A stretch of DNA of 64,000 bases from Talaromyces rugulosus (Eukaryota > Ascomycota > Eurotiomycetes > Eurotiales > Trichocomaceae). Below are positions 1 to 11,687 of the stretch, in pieces; the first letter of the stretch is position 1; each line of letters begins with the position of its first letter. Where the stretch lies: positions 2,046,001 through 2,110,000 of the forward strand of contig NC_049561.1 of NCBI RefSeq assembly GCF_013368755.1, in the 5' to 3' direction. Both the position numbers and the translations under genes were made by a program. The notes under the pieces were generated by a model. The model was not told the origin of the DNA and searched no databases. It saw only the letters and a list, made by a program, of their open reading frames with translations.

Positions 1-593
1 TCCAGCTCTCGCTGAGATATCTCTCCGTTTGCGTAGGCTGCTTGGGAATCCCTGAGATGCTGCGTGTTTCTAGCAAGCGATGGGAACGCCGCAACCCAAT
101 AAGCTGTGGTGACTTGATATGTGATCAGTCCCATCATGTACAGTCCAGCACCAATTTTCCATTTCTCAGCAGTATGGACACCTATCCACCCAAATCCGAT
201 TCCGTAGGCAATAATAGACCAGACCAGGAGGATCCACCGTCGGCCAGTGCCAAAGTCAGCATAAGCGCCAATGACCAGGAATAGGACAGCCTGTATTGCA
301 AAGGATACGCCATTGCAAAGCAGAACAATGCTGTTGACATCGCGCTCGCGGCCAGCAAAGTGCAAGAACTGCGAGTCACCGGCGGCTTGGGCCAGTAGAC
401 TCTGAAAAGCCGTCGGCGCAAAGTTGAATGGGCCAACGCCGTTGCAACCAACATAGTACAAATACCACGACCAAATCTCCCATTTGGTTGTCGGAGGTGC
501 TTCGATCTGTTGTAATACAGGGATCACAACTTGTCGTTTTTCCTCTTGGGCCGGCAATGGCTCGGTGGTTTCTTGCTTCTCGTCGCTGCCCAT
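1..593 (-). CDS. atg22: Atg22-family vacuolar transporter (5' part; cut by window edge)
   Basis: The minus-strand frame from the ATG at 591-593 runs open to the window edge, giving about 197 residues with no intron seen. The protein starts MGSDEKQETTEPLPAQEEK. It then has the WSWYLYYVGCNGVGPFNFAP stretch and hydrophobic segments interrupted by short loops such as ADFGTGRRW, which is the pattern of the Atg22 branch of the major facilitator fold. In yeast Atg22 exports amino acids from the vacuole after autophagic breakdown. Fungi often carry several atg22-like paralogues, so the exact substrate is not assured. The start was chosen because the acidic, hydrophilic N-terminus precedes the first membrane segment directly. 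The C-terminal two thirds lie outside the window. Confidence 0.85.
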   Translation of the reverse strand, partial: MGSDEKQETTEPLPAQEEKRQVVIPVLQQIEAPPTTKWEIWSWYLYYVGCNGVGPFNFAPTAFQSLLAQAAGDSQFLHFAGRERDVNSIVLLCNGVSFAIQAVLFLVIGAYADFGTGRRWILLVWSIIAYGIGFGWIGVHTAEKWKIGAGLYMMGLITYQVTTAYWVAAFPSLARNTQHLRDSQAAYANGEISQREL

Positions 594-1174
594 CTTGTTC
601 GCGTCGTGTCCGAGGACTAAACGGGCGGATAGAAAAATCGGAATAGAACTCCAAGATGATTTAATGTTTTTTTTTGGACAATCCTCCTTGTGTTAATAGG
701 ATATAGAGACGGCGAAACTAGCGCAATGTTTCCAGATATCAGAAGCTGCCAGCGCTGCTGGTGCTAAACCCGCAAGTCGCTTAGCTAGAAATGCGAAGAT
801 GACAAAAGATAAACTCGCTAAATAAGACAAATCATGCACGTCAATTAACTTCCCAGAACAGAAAGTACTAGGATTATATATGCTGCATGCGGTAAGCAGC
901 TTTGACCTATTGCATAGCGTACACATGTATTACCCCGCCGCGATCGAGCGAATCAGATTTCAAATGTTGGCTTGCATCACATTCATATGTTGATAATTGT
1001 GACTCGTTTATATGCATAGATGGATCAAATATAATATTATGCAGCCTTTTATGCCCCACTCCATAATAATGCTTTGCTATGTAACTATTAACGCAACCCG
1101 GAAATATACGTGGTAATATTATACAAGATCTTCATCCTCCGGTAATTTACTCAAATAAGAAAAGTAGAGATGAA
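594..1174. other. Intergenic: promoter side of the Atg22-like gene, 3' side of the aminopeptidase gene
   Basis: 581 bp between two minus-strand genes. It is AT-rich, with several short homopolymer runs. I see no open frame with recognisable protein and no clear TATA element. Confidence 0.6.
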
Positions 1175-4100
1175 TTATAGCTTCTGCTCGAGCAGAAAGC
1201 CGTTGGTCTTCAGCCACTGTTCAACATCTGCATGATCACGCTGGACCCAGTTGCTCTTGGACTGGATAGAATCCAAGCTCTGGCTGACGGCTCGGTCGAA
1301 TCCCTAGGAAACATTAGCAAAAGAAAGAAGAAACAATATAAGCATAAGGTTTAACTTACCCGGGTGTCCTTGGAGGCAAAGAAAGCCTCCACATCCTTGA
1401 ACTGCGCCTCAGTGCTAAACGCTGCAGAGGTGAGCTGGACGATCGTGCCGAGCATCGACAGTGCAGGCGGGAATCGCTCCACCAGTGTGTCCCAGTTCTG
1501 GTTCAGCCACTTCCATCGTTCTTGCACACCGGTAGCGTGAGCGCGCAGTCCAGCAAGTGGCATGTATACATCTTGGCTTCTGACTTCGCCGTTCAGCGCC
1601 AAATCCAAAGTCCTTTGCACCAACTTAATGTCCTCGGCCGCGCCGAGGCTTCGGAGGGCCGTGTTCTTCTCATCCGAGGTGGAGCCGTTGCGGTATCGGT
1701 CTAGAATAATGTTGTATTCCTTTTCACCACCGTTTTTCAAGACAATGTTGTAAACACTTCCGCGAATGTTAGGGTGAATGACGCTGTGGTCGCCTTCGGC
1801 AGAGCGCTTGAACATGTCTTGCGCGGCCGCTACCACTGTCGGATCGCCGGCTGATCCAGCACTGCCAAAGAGCAAGGTTTTGAATTGTTGCAAGACATGG
1901 CCGTCTTGCTCGGAGAACTCCCATCCAATCTGGTGAGCCTTCTCACTGACCAATCCACGCTGGAAGGCCTTGACCGAATCGCTGATCTTCTTATCCTCAA
2001 ACAGCCAGGCCGCGCGGATGCTTCCAATACGTGTGAGCATTTCGTTCCACACAATGTATTCCGACTCGGTGTTGAAGCCCTTGAGGAGGGACAGCAACCC
2101 AGAAGTGCTTTGATAGCCAGCTGCCGTCAGAGCGCCCGAGTCGGCAACCATGCCAGCACGGTCCTCGACAGTCAGGAGTCCCTGCTTGGCAGCTTGTCCA
2201 AGCTTTTCCAGTCGCTCAGGGGTGTAAGATGTCCGGTACAACCCAGAGTGGTCTGCGTTCAGTTTGAAAAAATCGAGGTCGGGAATCTTGAATTCGCCTT
2301 CACGTTTATCCAAGACAAGGTCTTCGGACACCCCTTCTTTCGTTCTGAGACCTAAGAACACGGGAAAGATCGTCTGATCTTCCTCCGGCTTGACGTCACC
2401 GGTGCGGAGGAAACGGTTTTGCTGGATCTTCAATGTTCCAGCGCTGGCATTCTCGGTAACCTGAACGACCGGGTATCCGACGTTCTTGGTCCAGATATCC
2501 ATAACCTGCTCAACGGGCTTGCCACTGGCATTGGCCAAGGCAGCCCAGAGGTCACCAGTCTGGGTGTTACCGTAGGCGTGCTTTTTGATATAGTCCCGAA
2601 CGCCCTGGAGGAATTTTTCCTCGCCCATGTACTTGGAAATCATACGAAGGACAGAGGAGCCTTTCATATAGGAGATGGCGTCGAAAATTTGGTTGATCTC
2701 GTCTGCACGTTTTACAGGCACCTCGATGGGGTGACTGCTGCGCAACGAATCAAGCGAGAGAGCACTCTGCAAGCTATCAATGACGTAGCTTTGCCAGACT
2801 TTCCACTCGGGGTAGAAGACATTGCACGAGTACCATGACATCCAGGTAGCGAATCCCTCGTTGAGCCAGAGACCATCCCAGAAGTCCATGGTGACCAGGT
2901 TACCGAACCATTGATGGGCCAGCTCATGCTGAACCGTCTCGGCAACACGTTGCTTCATGGAAGCTCCACTGGTTTTCTCGTCCAGAAGGACATCAACAAC
3001 TCGGTATGTGATCAAACCCCAGTTCTCCATAGCACCGGCACTGAAGTCAGGGATAGCAACCATGTCCATCTTAGGCAATGGGTATTCATTATCAAAAGCC
3101 TTTTCATAGAAAGCAAGAGTCTTTGCGGCCAAATCCAACGAGAAGCGGCCATGTTCAATGTCCTGGTCCATAGTAGCGTACACACGAATTGGAACGCGGA
3201 AGTCGTTCGTCTCGATATGCTTCAGTTCACCAACAATGAAAGCCAAGAGATAGGTAGACATGACGGGGCTCTTGTTGAACCTAACGGCCTTTCTCTTTCC
3301 GCCGGTGATTTTCGAGTCAATCTCTGTCTCAGACGCAACATCCATATTGCTCAGGCATGTCATGTGCTTGTCGGCAACCAACGTCACGGTGAATTGCGCT
3401 TTCAAAGCCGGTTCATCGAAGCAAGGGAAGGCGCGGCGAGCATCCGTCGGCTCCATCTGCGAAGAAGCAATATACCCAGTGCCACCGTCGGCTGTCTTGA
3501 ACGACGAGCGGTAGAATCCAGCCATGTTGTCATTCAGAATTCCAGTAAATGTTTGCTTCAATTGGGCCTTGGAACCAGCCGGGATGGTGGTGGGGAATTG
3601 AAGCGTGGTCACCTGGTTATCGCTGTCGTAGGACGCAGTAGGGTTGGACGCAACGGCGACTCCATCGACCGAGATCACGCTGCTGTGGATGTCGATTTCG
3701 TTCGTGTTCAATGCAATTGAGGTTGTGTCCTCATTGACAGCAAGACTAAACGAATTGAGCGTTAGTAACAACGACAATCTTCTATGGAAAGTGAGCGGGG
3801 AAGGCATACTCCACGACGACCGTGCCTTCGTAGGTGAATTTTTCAAAGTCGGGCTCCAGAGTGAGGTCGTAATGCAATGGCTTGACATTAGTCGGTAGAA
3901 CCTCGCGGTTGGGAATGACGGTCGAGCCCGAAGGCTGGTCAGGATTCCTGGCGTGGCACATTCTGCGATAGGAGCAATGTCTCTTGGAGAATTGGGCTAG
4001 CGGGGAGGCAGTGGTGATGACCTGGCGAGGACGTGTGGCAATTGAAACTGTAGAATAGGGAGAGGATGTAGAGGAGACGAGAGATGAGATGCTTTTCCGA

Positions 4101-4252
4101 GCGACAAGAGACGAATAGTATGGACGAGCAGCGAGAGCACAACGTCTAGTTAGCAGCCTTGCATTTCGTGGAGAGTGGTGTGCAGAGCGCCAAACTCGCG
4201 GCAGGGCAGGGATGGACCGATGCATTCGGCCAGACCGCAGATAAGCGCACAA
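1175..4252 (-). CDS. ape2: M1-family zinc aminopeptidase (Aap1/Ape2 type)
   Basis: Exons 4252-3810, 3745-1360 and 1303-1175 join in frame to about 985 residues, with donors GTATGC and GTAAGT. The zinc site is clear: the substrate-anchoring GAMEN motif ([10 protein letters not shown]) is followed by the HELAH zinc-binding motif and the downstream WLNEGFA glutamate. The ERAP1-like C-terminal helical half is present and the protein ends NGFLLEQKL. These enzymes remove N-terminal residues from peptides in the cytosol, mitochondria or periplasm. From the upstream ATG at 4252 the protein has about 97 extra residues rich in Arg and Ser with almost no acidic residues, resembling a mitochondrial presequence. 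The internal ATG at 3959-3961 (MCHARNPD) gives about 888 residues, near the usual family length. Which start is used, or whether both are, cannot be decided from sequence. Confidence 0.95.
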
Positions 4253-4784
4253 TGCACGAACGATGGAAGAGGGGGAGAAGGATTACCCCGCCAAGCGAAC
4301 TCTGAGAGGGTCTGGCGATGAGGACTGAGTGACGGTGAGCGCTGCAAATGGTGGTTTTTTGCCAACTGCGGAATCAGAGTCCGATTGCCCAATGGCAGCG
4401 CTGGATAGGCGGGCGGTGAGGAAAGCCACGTGACGCCTTAGTTTCTGCGGCTTTTGCCGCTTGCGTGTTTTTCTTTTTCTCTTCTTCTTCTTCTTCTCAT
4501 GATAAAAATATTATCATTTGCAGACTGCATCTCAACCCATGTGTTCATGCCATCCACTCGGTGCACCACGCCGATGCGCACTGCCAGACGGTCCTCCAGC
4601 AAGTTTGAGGGGTCCATTCGCCCTTTACAGGACCGATGGGTGGACTACCATAGAAGTCTGGGACATTGCTATTTAGCGATATTTTGATTTACTGATATTT
4701 GAATACAATCTATTATTTACTTTCATTATCTATCCTATTCATATTACTCTATCCAGACACTGCATCGACTTGAAAAAAAAAAGC
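4253..4784. other. Intergenic: aminopeptidase promoter and permease 3' flank
   Basis: 532 bp. It holds a CACGTGA E-box at 4427-4433 and a CTT-repeat pyrimidine tract at about 4470-4498. Nothing looks coding. Confidence 0.6.
4427..4433. promoter_or_regulatory. CACGTGA element upstream of the aminopeptidase gene
   Basis: The sequence reads CACGTGA, an E-box of the Cbf1/bHLH type, about 175 bp upstream of the outer ATG at 4252. The same heptamer occurs upstream of the methionine permease and the Prp28 gene in this window. Binding is inferred from motif identity only. Confidence 0.4.
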
Positions 4785-6662
4785 TCATTCTCCGTCAACA
4801 TCCACAACCTGTTCTCTGTGGACAAGCGCTTTCTCCGGTACACGCGCAAACACATCGCGAGACCATCCGTCCGAGCTGACAACCGTCTCCTTGACAAGCG
4901 TGTACTTGTACGCGCGGGGGATGAGAATGGCCCAGAAGACGTAGTAGATGGCGCCAAAGGCAAACACGCCTATCGCCACCACGCAGTGCAGGTAGTACGG
5001 CAGCGTCTCGTAGACGCTCTCGCCGGCATCCGGCGGGATATACGGCGCGACGGTGAGGTAGATGTTGGACAGGAAGAAGAAAAATGTCACCGGTAGCGTT
5101 GCACGAATAGCCGGAGAGTACGATGGGAATTTGGATCGGTTGAGGTAGATGTAGATCAGGCCGCCGGAGACGAACACGTTGATGATCGAGAGCGGGTATG
5201 AGATGAGGCTACTTCGAGTCAGAAAGAAGAAGGGGGAAAAGCACGGGGATTCAACTTACTTGAGCAGAAAGCTGTACGCATCACCAGGCGGAGGCGCCAG
5301 CATGACAATGACCGAGACAATATAGTGCTCGAAAAGACCGGCGGCCGGAGCATTGAACGGCTTGTTGCTGGCCCATAGTTTCGACAGAGGCAGTACTCCC
5401 TCGCGACCCAGCTCCTGCACAATGCGGCCCTGCGAGAACATGACAGACAAGACATTGCCAAACGCCGACAGTGCGACAAAGACCGACATGACTCGCTCGG
5501 CGCGTTCGCCAAACATGTTTCGGAAGAAGGTCGCGGCGAGAATCTGGCCGGACGACAGGATCTCGTCCTTGGGGACGGCGGCGAAATAGGCAATGTTCAC
5601 CAGGATGTAGAAGATTCCCACGGAAACGACTGCCAGGGGAGCTGCAATCTTAAGCGTCCGGGCAGGATTCCGTGTTTCACTCAGGGCCTAGCAGTCTGTC
5701 AGATTTGTCCCGCATCTTTCTCTCTAGGTCGAAAACTCACATAGTTGGCATTCGAATAGCCAATAAACGACCAAATGACATTATACAGAGCCGTCACAAT
5801 ACCATATCCACTGGCTCGCGTACCCTCAAATGCGTTCGTGAAATTATGCGGCTTATCCACCTTCAAATGCCCTCCCAGCGCAGCCCAACCACTGACGATG
5901 ATAATCAAGATAATCACCAGCTTCACAATACCCAAGAAATTTTGCAACCGCAAACCCCATTTTACGGCCGTTGAATGGATGATCAGCGCAGCCGTGATGC
6001 ACGCCAGCCCAACACCGCGCTGATTCCATCGACTGACCTCGACCTGCGCAGCGTTGAGGATGTACTCGCCAAAGATGACGCTGTTGCCAGCGGCCCAGCC
6101 GAGCAGCGACGCGTAGGCGGCGAACATGGCTGTGGCGAAGAACTTGGGCGATTTGTAGACGTATTCGAGGTAGTTTTTTTCTCCGCCATTTCTATATTTC
6201 CATCAGATCCAGCCATTTTATACTCACAAGAGAGAAAAGAAAGAGACATACCGAGGAATAGCCGTTCCCCATTCAAGGTACACCGCAGTGCCCGCCAGCG
6301 CAATCAAAAGGCCAATAACCCATATGAACAGGGCCAACCCAACACTGCCCGTCAACGACAAGATCGAACTCGGCGTCGCAAAGATTCCCGTGCCGATGAT
6401 TCGATTGAAAATCAGGGCGAGCGCGCTGACCACGCCAATCTGCCGGCGGCTGTCGGGTGTAGTGTTGTAGACGTTTCCGTCATCTGTTATTATATTAGCC
6501 TTTTTTTTTTTTTTTCTTTTTTTTCGAACTTGAAAAGGAGGACGTACAGAGTTGAGAAATGGCATCAGCCTTTTTGGGACCGTTGGTAGCTATAGTTTCA
6601 GCTCCAGCCTCGGAATCGCCGTGAGGCTGGACTATAGGGTCGAGGGACTTGGACGAGGTCAT
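4785..6662 (-). CDS. mup1: MUP1-type methionine permease (LAT/APC family)
   Basis: Five exons (6662-6548, 6483-6252, 6191-5741, 5687-5260, 5208-4785) join in frame to 549 residues. The protein has the first-helix motif FNRIIGTGIFATPSS, then many hydrophobic segments, SFIGYSNANYALSETRNP in the middle and a SFLLNLISYPLSIINVF stretch near the end. These are hallmarks of the fungal high-affinity methionine permease subgroup of the amino acid-polyamine-organocation superfamily, which usually has 12 helices. It should import methionine, possibly cysteine, across the plasma membrane. The N-terminal about 50 residues are hydrophilic and cytosolic. A CACGTGA site about 500 bp upstream fits control by a sulfur-responsive Cbf1/MetR-type factor, but that is inference. 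Exact substrate range is unknown. Confidence 0.92.
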
Positions 6663-7951
6663 TGTGAGTACTCAACCACAAAAAAACACAACACAAACAA
6701 CACTCTCAGGACAGAGAGGTTAACAGAAGCAAGTCCAAGACATATAAACAAAACCCCTTTTCTAGAAAGAAGCGGATCAAGACGGTTATAGGCGGGGGTT
6801 CTTAGTGAAAAAAAAATACAGTAAAAAAAATGATGCTATCGCGCCGAAACTGATGTAATCAATACCAATGCAACAGTGTCAGTGTGGAAGGCTTGGAAGC
6901 AGGTGAAACCTACCTTCTATGCTGGTCAGCCGCAAGACTAGGCTCGGACCATGGTCAGATGCAGCATTATAATATCGCCTAGAAATTGCGCGATCTATAC
7001 ATGAGTTTTTTTCTCGTTTTCCTATACAAGCACCAATCACGGCTTCCGCGCCACCGCAAGCGGGCGAGTCTGGGCTCCTGATGACACACGGAAACTGAGC
7101 ACGCCATTTTGGTGAGATTTTATCATATATTCTTACTGCAGCCAATATTGCTGAGACATGGCCACGTGATGTGTAGAATAATATCATCTGATTTTTACAC
7201 AAGAGGTACTGCTACTTATAGCATTTCAACCCAAAGTTCTTTTACTCTTTTGCCACCGATAAAGCATGCTGTTATTTTTTTTAGATAGCTCTTAGTCAGC
7301 AGAAATATCGTTCAGCTAGTATTATATAGATAGTTTTTCCATATGATAGGCTAGGCCATACTTGAGTAAGTCAATGTTGTCACAGGAATATGAAAAGGAC
7401 TAAGCACAATTAAGTTATGCGGCTTAAAATAGGAATATCAAGTGTCTGTCTTTGTTGTAAAACATTCTATACTAGTATATTTAGTGTAATCCTTATTTCC
7501 AGTAATTACTTTAGCAATAATCATCCTATCATATTTAATTATAATACCTCCGACAGGATTTTCCTACGGTTTTGTTAAATCTTAAAGGAGATTTTTAGAG
7601 ACAAAATGACCAGTTCCTCTTCTTTATTAAATCTATTTAACTAGTCAGAATATTGTATAAATAGATTGTTTACTCCTTCCGATCATGGATACATAGTCTT
7701 AGCTGTTATAGCTGAATATTAAAACCGCGATTTCTATGCTAATATGAGGTGGGTATGAAGATCATTGACTATTTAGTGATCAATCCCGCTTACACATCGG
7801 CAAACCGTGCCGAGTGTAAAGCGAATTATGTAGCTAACACATGCAGTCTATCAAACATCAATAGAGGAAATTAATTACTTCTCCTGGTCTTCCAACACAC
7901 ACGCACCTACTCAGAACGGAAACTATTTGACAGGTTTAAAGGCTGACTAGC
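6663..7951. other. Divergent intergenic region between permease and Zn2Cys6 regulator
   Basis: About 1.29 kb. The permease side is of mixed composition; 7200-7900 is AT-rich and without structure that I can name. The CACGTGA element at 7163-7169 is listed separately. No coding frame is convincing. Confidence 0.6.
7163..7169. promoter_or_regulatory. CACGTGA (Cbf1/MetR-like) site in the permease promoter
   Basis: CACGTGA (TCACGTG on the permease coding strand) lies about 500 bp upstream of the methionine permease start. In yeast and Aspergillus, sulfur-assimilation genes use this core for Cbf1/Met4 or MetR. The match to permease function makes it plausible; it is unproven. Confidence 0.45.
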
Positions 7952-10083
7952 ATGTCCGAGGTCTCTACGCCGGTTAGTGGTTCAAGAGTTTTGCGCCGCA
8001 GAGGTGGACGCAAGCGCAGAGCATGCGATTCATGTTCCCAGAAAAAGGTACTTTCAGGCTAAATCTCCCCGCATTTTTATTGTGTCTTTCTTGTTTATTA
8101 GTCTATAGATACAGTGTGATGCAGGCTTTCCGCAATGTAATTGGTGCACGCACCGTCGCCTCGCCTGTACTTATAATGGGATGAAACGACGAATGCAGGC
8201 AATGTATGACGACTTTCTACTATGCCCGCCTTCCTTTCATCAACTTTAATTGACAGTCAATTGACTTCAACCAGAAGTCAGGCTAGCCTACCTTTTCTTG
8301 ACAAAATACCATCTGCCGACATTGGTTAGTATAATCTGATTACAAATGAACAGTGCTGGAGGCTGGTGGTTCTTACATCTGTCTAGTTTCCAATTCAGCC
8401 CCAGTCCATCATCTCGGGTCACTCAGATCTTCAGCGTTTCATGGAAGCAGCGTTGCATATTTCAATAGCATTCACCTGCTTTCTGACGAAGGACGCCGGT
8501 GGATTGAGCGCCAAGTGGGGGAGAAAGTCAGTCACGAAAAGCTGTATGCCCTTGAGCTTCCATGGATGAACCCAAGTCGACTAAACGAGGACACCACCAT
8601 GTCATCATTCGACTATGCTCCAGATCTGCCCAGTCGGAAAATCGTTCACATGTACGTTGTCCGGTATACCTCGTCGTTTCAAAGCCTTGTCTTCCCTGTC
8701 ATTGGTGGATCACTTTTTGCGAACACGCTGGATCTTGCATACGGGCCTCGTCATGCTTTTGGTCATGCTAGTGCCAAGGCTTGTGTTTATTCCTTTCTCT
8801 CGTTTGTGACTTTATTTGGTTTCGACGATGTCGTACATGGAGCTGCGGGTTGGAGTTCCTATGCTTCCGCATCCCAGATATTGATACCTCACATTATTCA
8901 AGAGACGACTGTCGACGGTGTTCAATCACTTCTCATGCTTGTAAGTTCAAAGAAAGGATAGAATACTAGAGATCTAGAATAATAACAGAACCCAGGCCCT
9001 ATTTCAATACTTTTTAGGCCATCTTCAGCAAGCTACAGCCTCTATATCGATTGTCACCCGTCTTCTCTACATACTTGGCGCCCACAGGCTTCCAACTGAT
9101 GAAAATCCGGCTGTCTATATGTCTTCATACAATAAAGGCACATTAAAGTGTCATTTGCGGGACCTTTTCTGGCTCTGCTATTCGTTGGACAAGGATATTT
9201 GTCTAAGGACAGGACAACCTCCGTGTATCGATGACTCGGAATGCAATCTTTCACTACCAGCCGATTACGTGCAGCTACAAAACTCTAATATACAACAAGA
9301 AAGCATAATACCCGATGATTATACGCAGCCTCTCTTCCCGTGGGATCTTCGACTTTCAATTATAAAGTCGGAAGCGTACCGTACGCTTTACTCGGCCAAT
9401 GCACGGCTGAAAACAAACTCGGAGATTATTTCAGGGATTCGTCATCTTGATGCAGCGCTGGAGCAGTGGAGGCTGTCTCTCCAGCCGGATATTCGTCCGA
9501 TTTTATGTGTCTCTGGAGAAATGGCATTAAAAACAAGCCCTAACACCCAGGAAGCGATTCTGCGACTCGCATACTATCACTGTGTGATAATAATTCACCA
9601 AGCAAGTGGTAGGTGCAAACTATCAAGAGCCGAGCCGGGAAATGTATTTGAGGGGATTAGTTCCAGTATCAGCCTTTCCATTGCTGCCAGTCGGTCGTCG
9701 CTCTCTCTCATTCAAAGTGCGCTTCCTATGCTGAAGGGTGAATGTTTCTGGTGAGCCTTTATCTATACAAAACATTGCCTTTTCTTTAACTGACATTTAA
9801 AACTAGGGTTGTACTATTTTATGCTTTGACTGCGATTCTGACAATCTTCTGCGATATCGTCAAAGATCCCCTTCAAATAAGCAGCAACACTAACGTGAAA
9901 CTTCTCTATGATGTCCCCACCTTGATGTGCAAGATTCCAATTCGCTATCTGACCCCAGTCGAAATAATGCACTTGAAGTTTCTTGACGGGTTTACGACGG
10001 AGCTTGCACGGCTTGGGAGATGTGCCATCTCCAAGGCTCAGGAAGAGTTACATGTACCGAGAGAAGAGCCAATTGCCGGTTAA
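7952..10083 (+). CDS. Zn2Cys6 transcription factor with fungal-specific regulatory domain
   Basis: Six exons (7952-8047, 8109-8203, 8257-8324, 8387-8940, 8996-9750, 9807-10083) join to 614 residues. An intron splits the zinc cluster. The six cysteines are visible as RACDSCSQKK then QCDAGFPQCNWCTHRRLAC, preceded by an Arg/Lys-rich patch. The middle region has ALFQYFLGHLQQA and the LFWLCYSLDKDICLRTGQPP motif, typical of the fungal transcription-factor domain (Fungal_trans). For exon 4, a 29-bp intron would also keep frame but is too short for fungi, so the 62-bp intron ending at 8386 is preferred. The gene lies in a block with an NmrA-like protein, an unknown protein and an MFS exporter, so a pathway-specific regulator is likely. 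Its inducer is unknown. Confidence 0.88.
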
Positions 10084-10163
10084 TAAACTCGTTTCCAAGT
10101 TGGCGAGCTGTGTTAATTATCTATCATTCCAAAAGAATTTTCGACAAAAGCCGACCCAACCCC

Positions 10164-11029
10164 CTATATCACACAATTCCTGACACCGGATTCGACAAGT
10201 AACTTGCAGTACTGATAGTGCAGCCAAACAACAGGCGATGGAAACATCGATTTGGTTGTGTTTTCCACGCCGTTAAAGAATATGTTCTTTAACCTGAACT
10301 CTGCCACTCCTCGCTCCACGTCCAAGTTGACCGTGATTTCGGAAAGATTGTCTATGTCCCGGGGAGCCTCTGGATTCTTTGTTGGGGATATCCCGCCACG
10401 CATGATGATGGATGTAGCTGTCTTTTTGAGGACCACGAAATGGTCTGTCACGACGGTTCCTGTTGTAAATTAATTGGTCAGACTGGAATGGACCTGATGG
10501 GTTTATTGGGCCAGCTGGCTATCGCCCAACTCACCTTCCTCGTATTTGCTATTCAATAGTTCGATTTTATTCCAGAGCATGTCTCTATTTGTTTCTGTTT
10601 TCAAAACCCAGTTCAAAATTTTACGCTGTACTGCGTATCCTGTAGTATCGGCCGCTGTCAGGCCATCCAGAATCATCGCAACGCACAGAGGAAGCACTCA
10701 CCAAAACCTCCCCACACACCAGCACAAAACCTCTCAGTTAGCAATGATCCATTTTTCAATGCATCATCCACTAGCTCTGCCTCTATGTCCGAGAGAGCCA
10801 CCTTCCGTACACACGTATCATTCAAGGAAGGATGTTGTCCCGGGTTGAATTTGTGAAAATAATGGCTCTGAAACAGGGGGTCGTTTTCGGGCTCGAATGG
10901 TTCAAAGTAGCAATTTCGTGAGCAAAGCTTCCAAGCCCCAGTAACTCCCAGTAATGCTGTCGTAGAGAAGCCGCATGCTGTCCACACTCGGCCTGCTCTG
11001 AGGCGTTTGAACGTCTTCAACGGCAGCAT
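10164..11029 (-). CDS. Conserved fungal hypothetical protein, about 247 aa
   Basis: Exons 11029-10702, 10654-10535 and 10459-10164 join in frame to 247 residues using GTGAGT donors and CAG acceptors. The product has a short hydrophobic patch near residues 15-32 and a mostly polar remainder. The last 100 residues alternate beta-like stretches (DHFVVLKKTATSIIMRGG, EITVNLDVERGVAEFRLKN) before WLHYQYCKLLVES. I do not recognise a named family. The alternation could suit a small lipocalin- or START-like beta fold, but that is a guess. It is convergent with the Zn2Cys6 regulator and divergent from the NmrA-like gene, so it may belong to the same unit. The three-exon structure with clean splice sites argues that it is a real gene. 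Confidence 0.7.
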
Positions 11030-11687
11030 TGTAGGTTGCTGAACAAATACATTTTCAAGCCAATGCAGGTGTAATCAGTAACGAAAATTAGCCAGTTTTA
11101 AAATTGAGTCACCATGAATTAGAGCTGAAAGATCAATAAAACTTCAATATTGCCCGCTTAATAAGCGCAATAGACGTCAGTCTTCGGATGTATACGGTGG
11201 GGATGATGAGGGTCTCGATCTATAATCGTATCCCGCTGAGTCATCGGAGAACAAACAATACTCAGTTTCACTAAAACTACCCAAAAGCATTTGACTCGTT
11301 TTTGATTCTATGGTGGAGAATGTCTGGTGTTGCATAGTTGAATAATAAAACCTCACGCTAGGTTTTTTTTTAGAAATTCTGGGTCACCGGACGTCACAAA
11401 GTTATATTAATATATCAATCCTATACTAAATTTTCTCCTTAATTCCTCTTCCTTATTAGTAAGGGTTTTTTAGTTCATTATATAGTCTGACAAAATTCAA
11501 CTTGCCAATTGGTACATGTACCGCTGAGTCAGCGGGAAATACCATATAATACTGATAAATCATACAAAATCAAGTGAACATGGGGGCATGTTTAGGCAAT
11601 GATAGTAGGAGTGATGCAGTATTTAACGCGGTCAATTCTGTCACAATTTTCAATCGTTTCTTCCAGTACAAAACTTTACGAAACATC
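11030..11687. other. Divergent promoter region between the hypothetical and NmrA-like genes
   Basis: 658 bp, AT-rich, no recognisable coding content. It probably serves both flanking genes, whose starts face away from each other. Confidence 0.5.

Noticed and set aside
8325..8353. 29-bp intron in the Zn2Cys6 regulator gene
   Set aside because: It keeps frame but is shorter than any usual fungal intron; a 62-bp intron ending at 8386 also keeps frame and is preferred.
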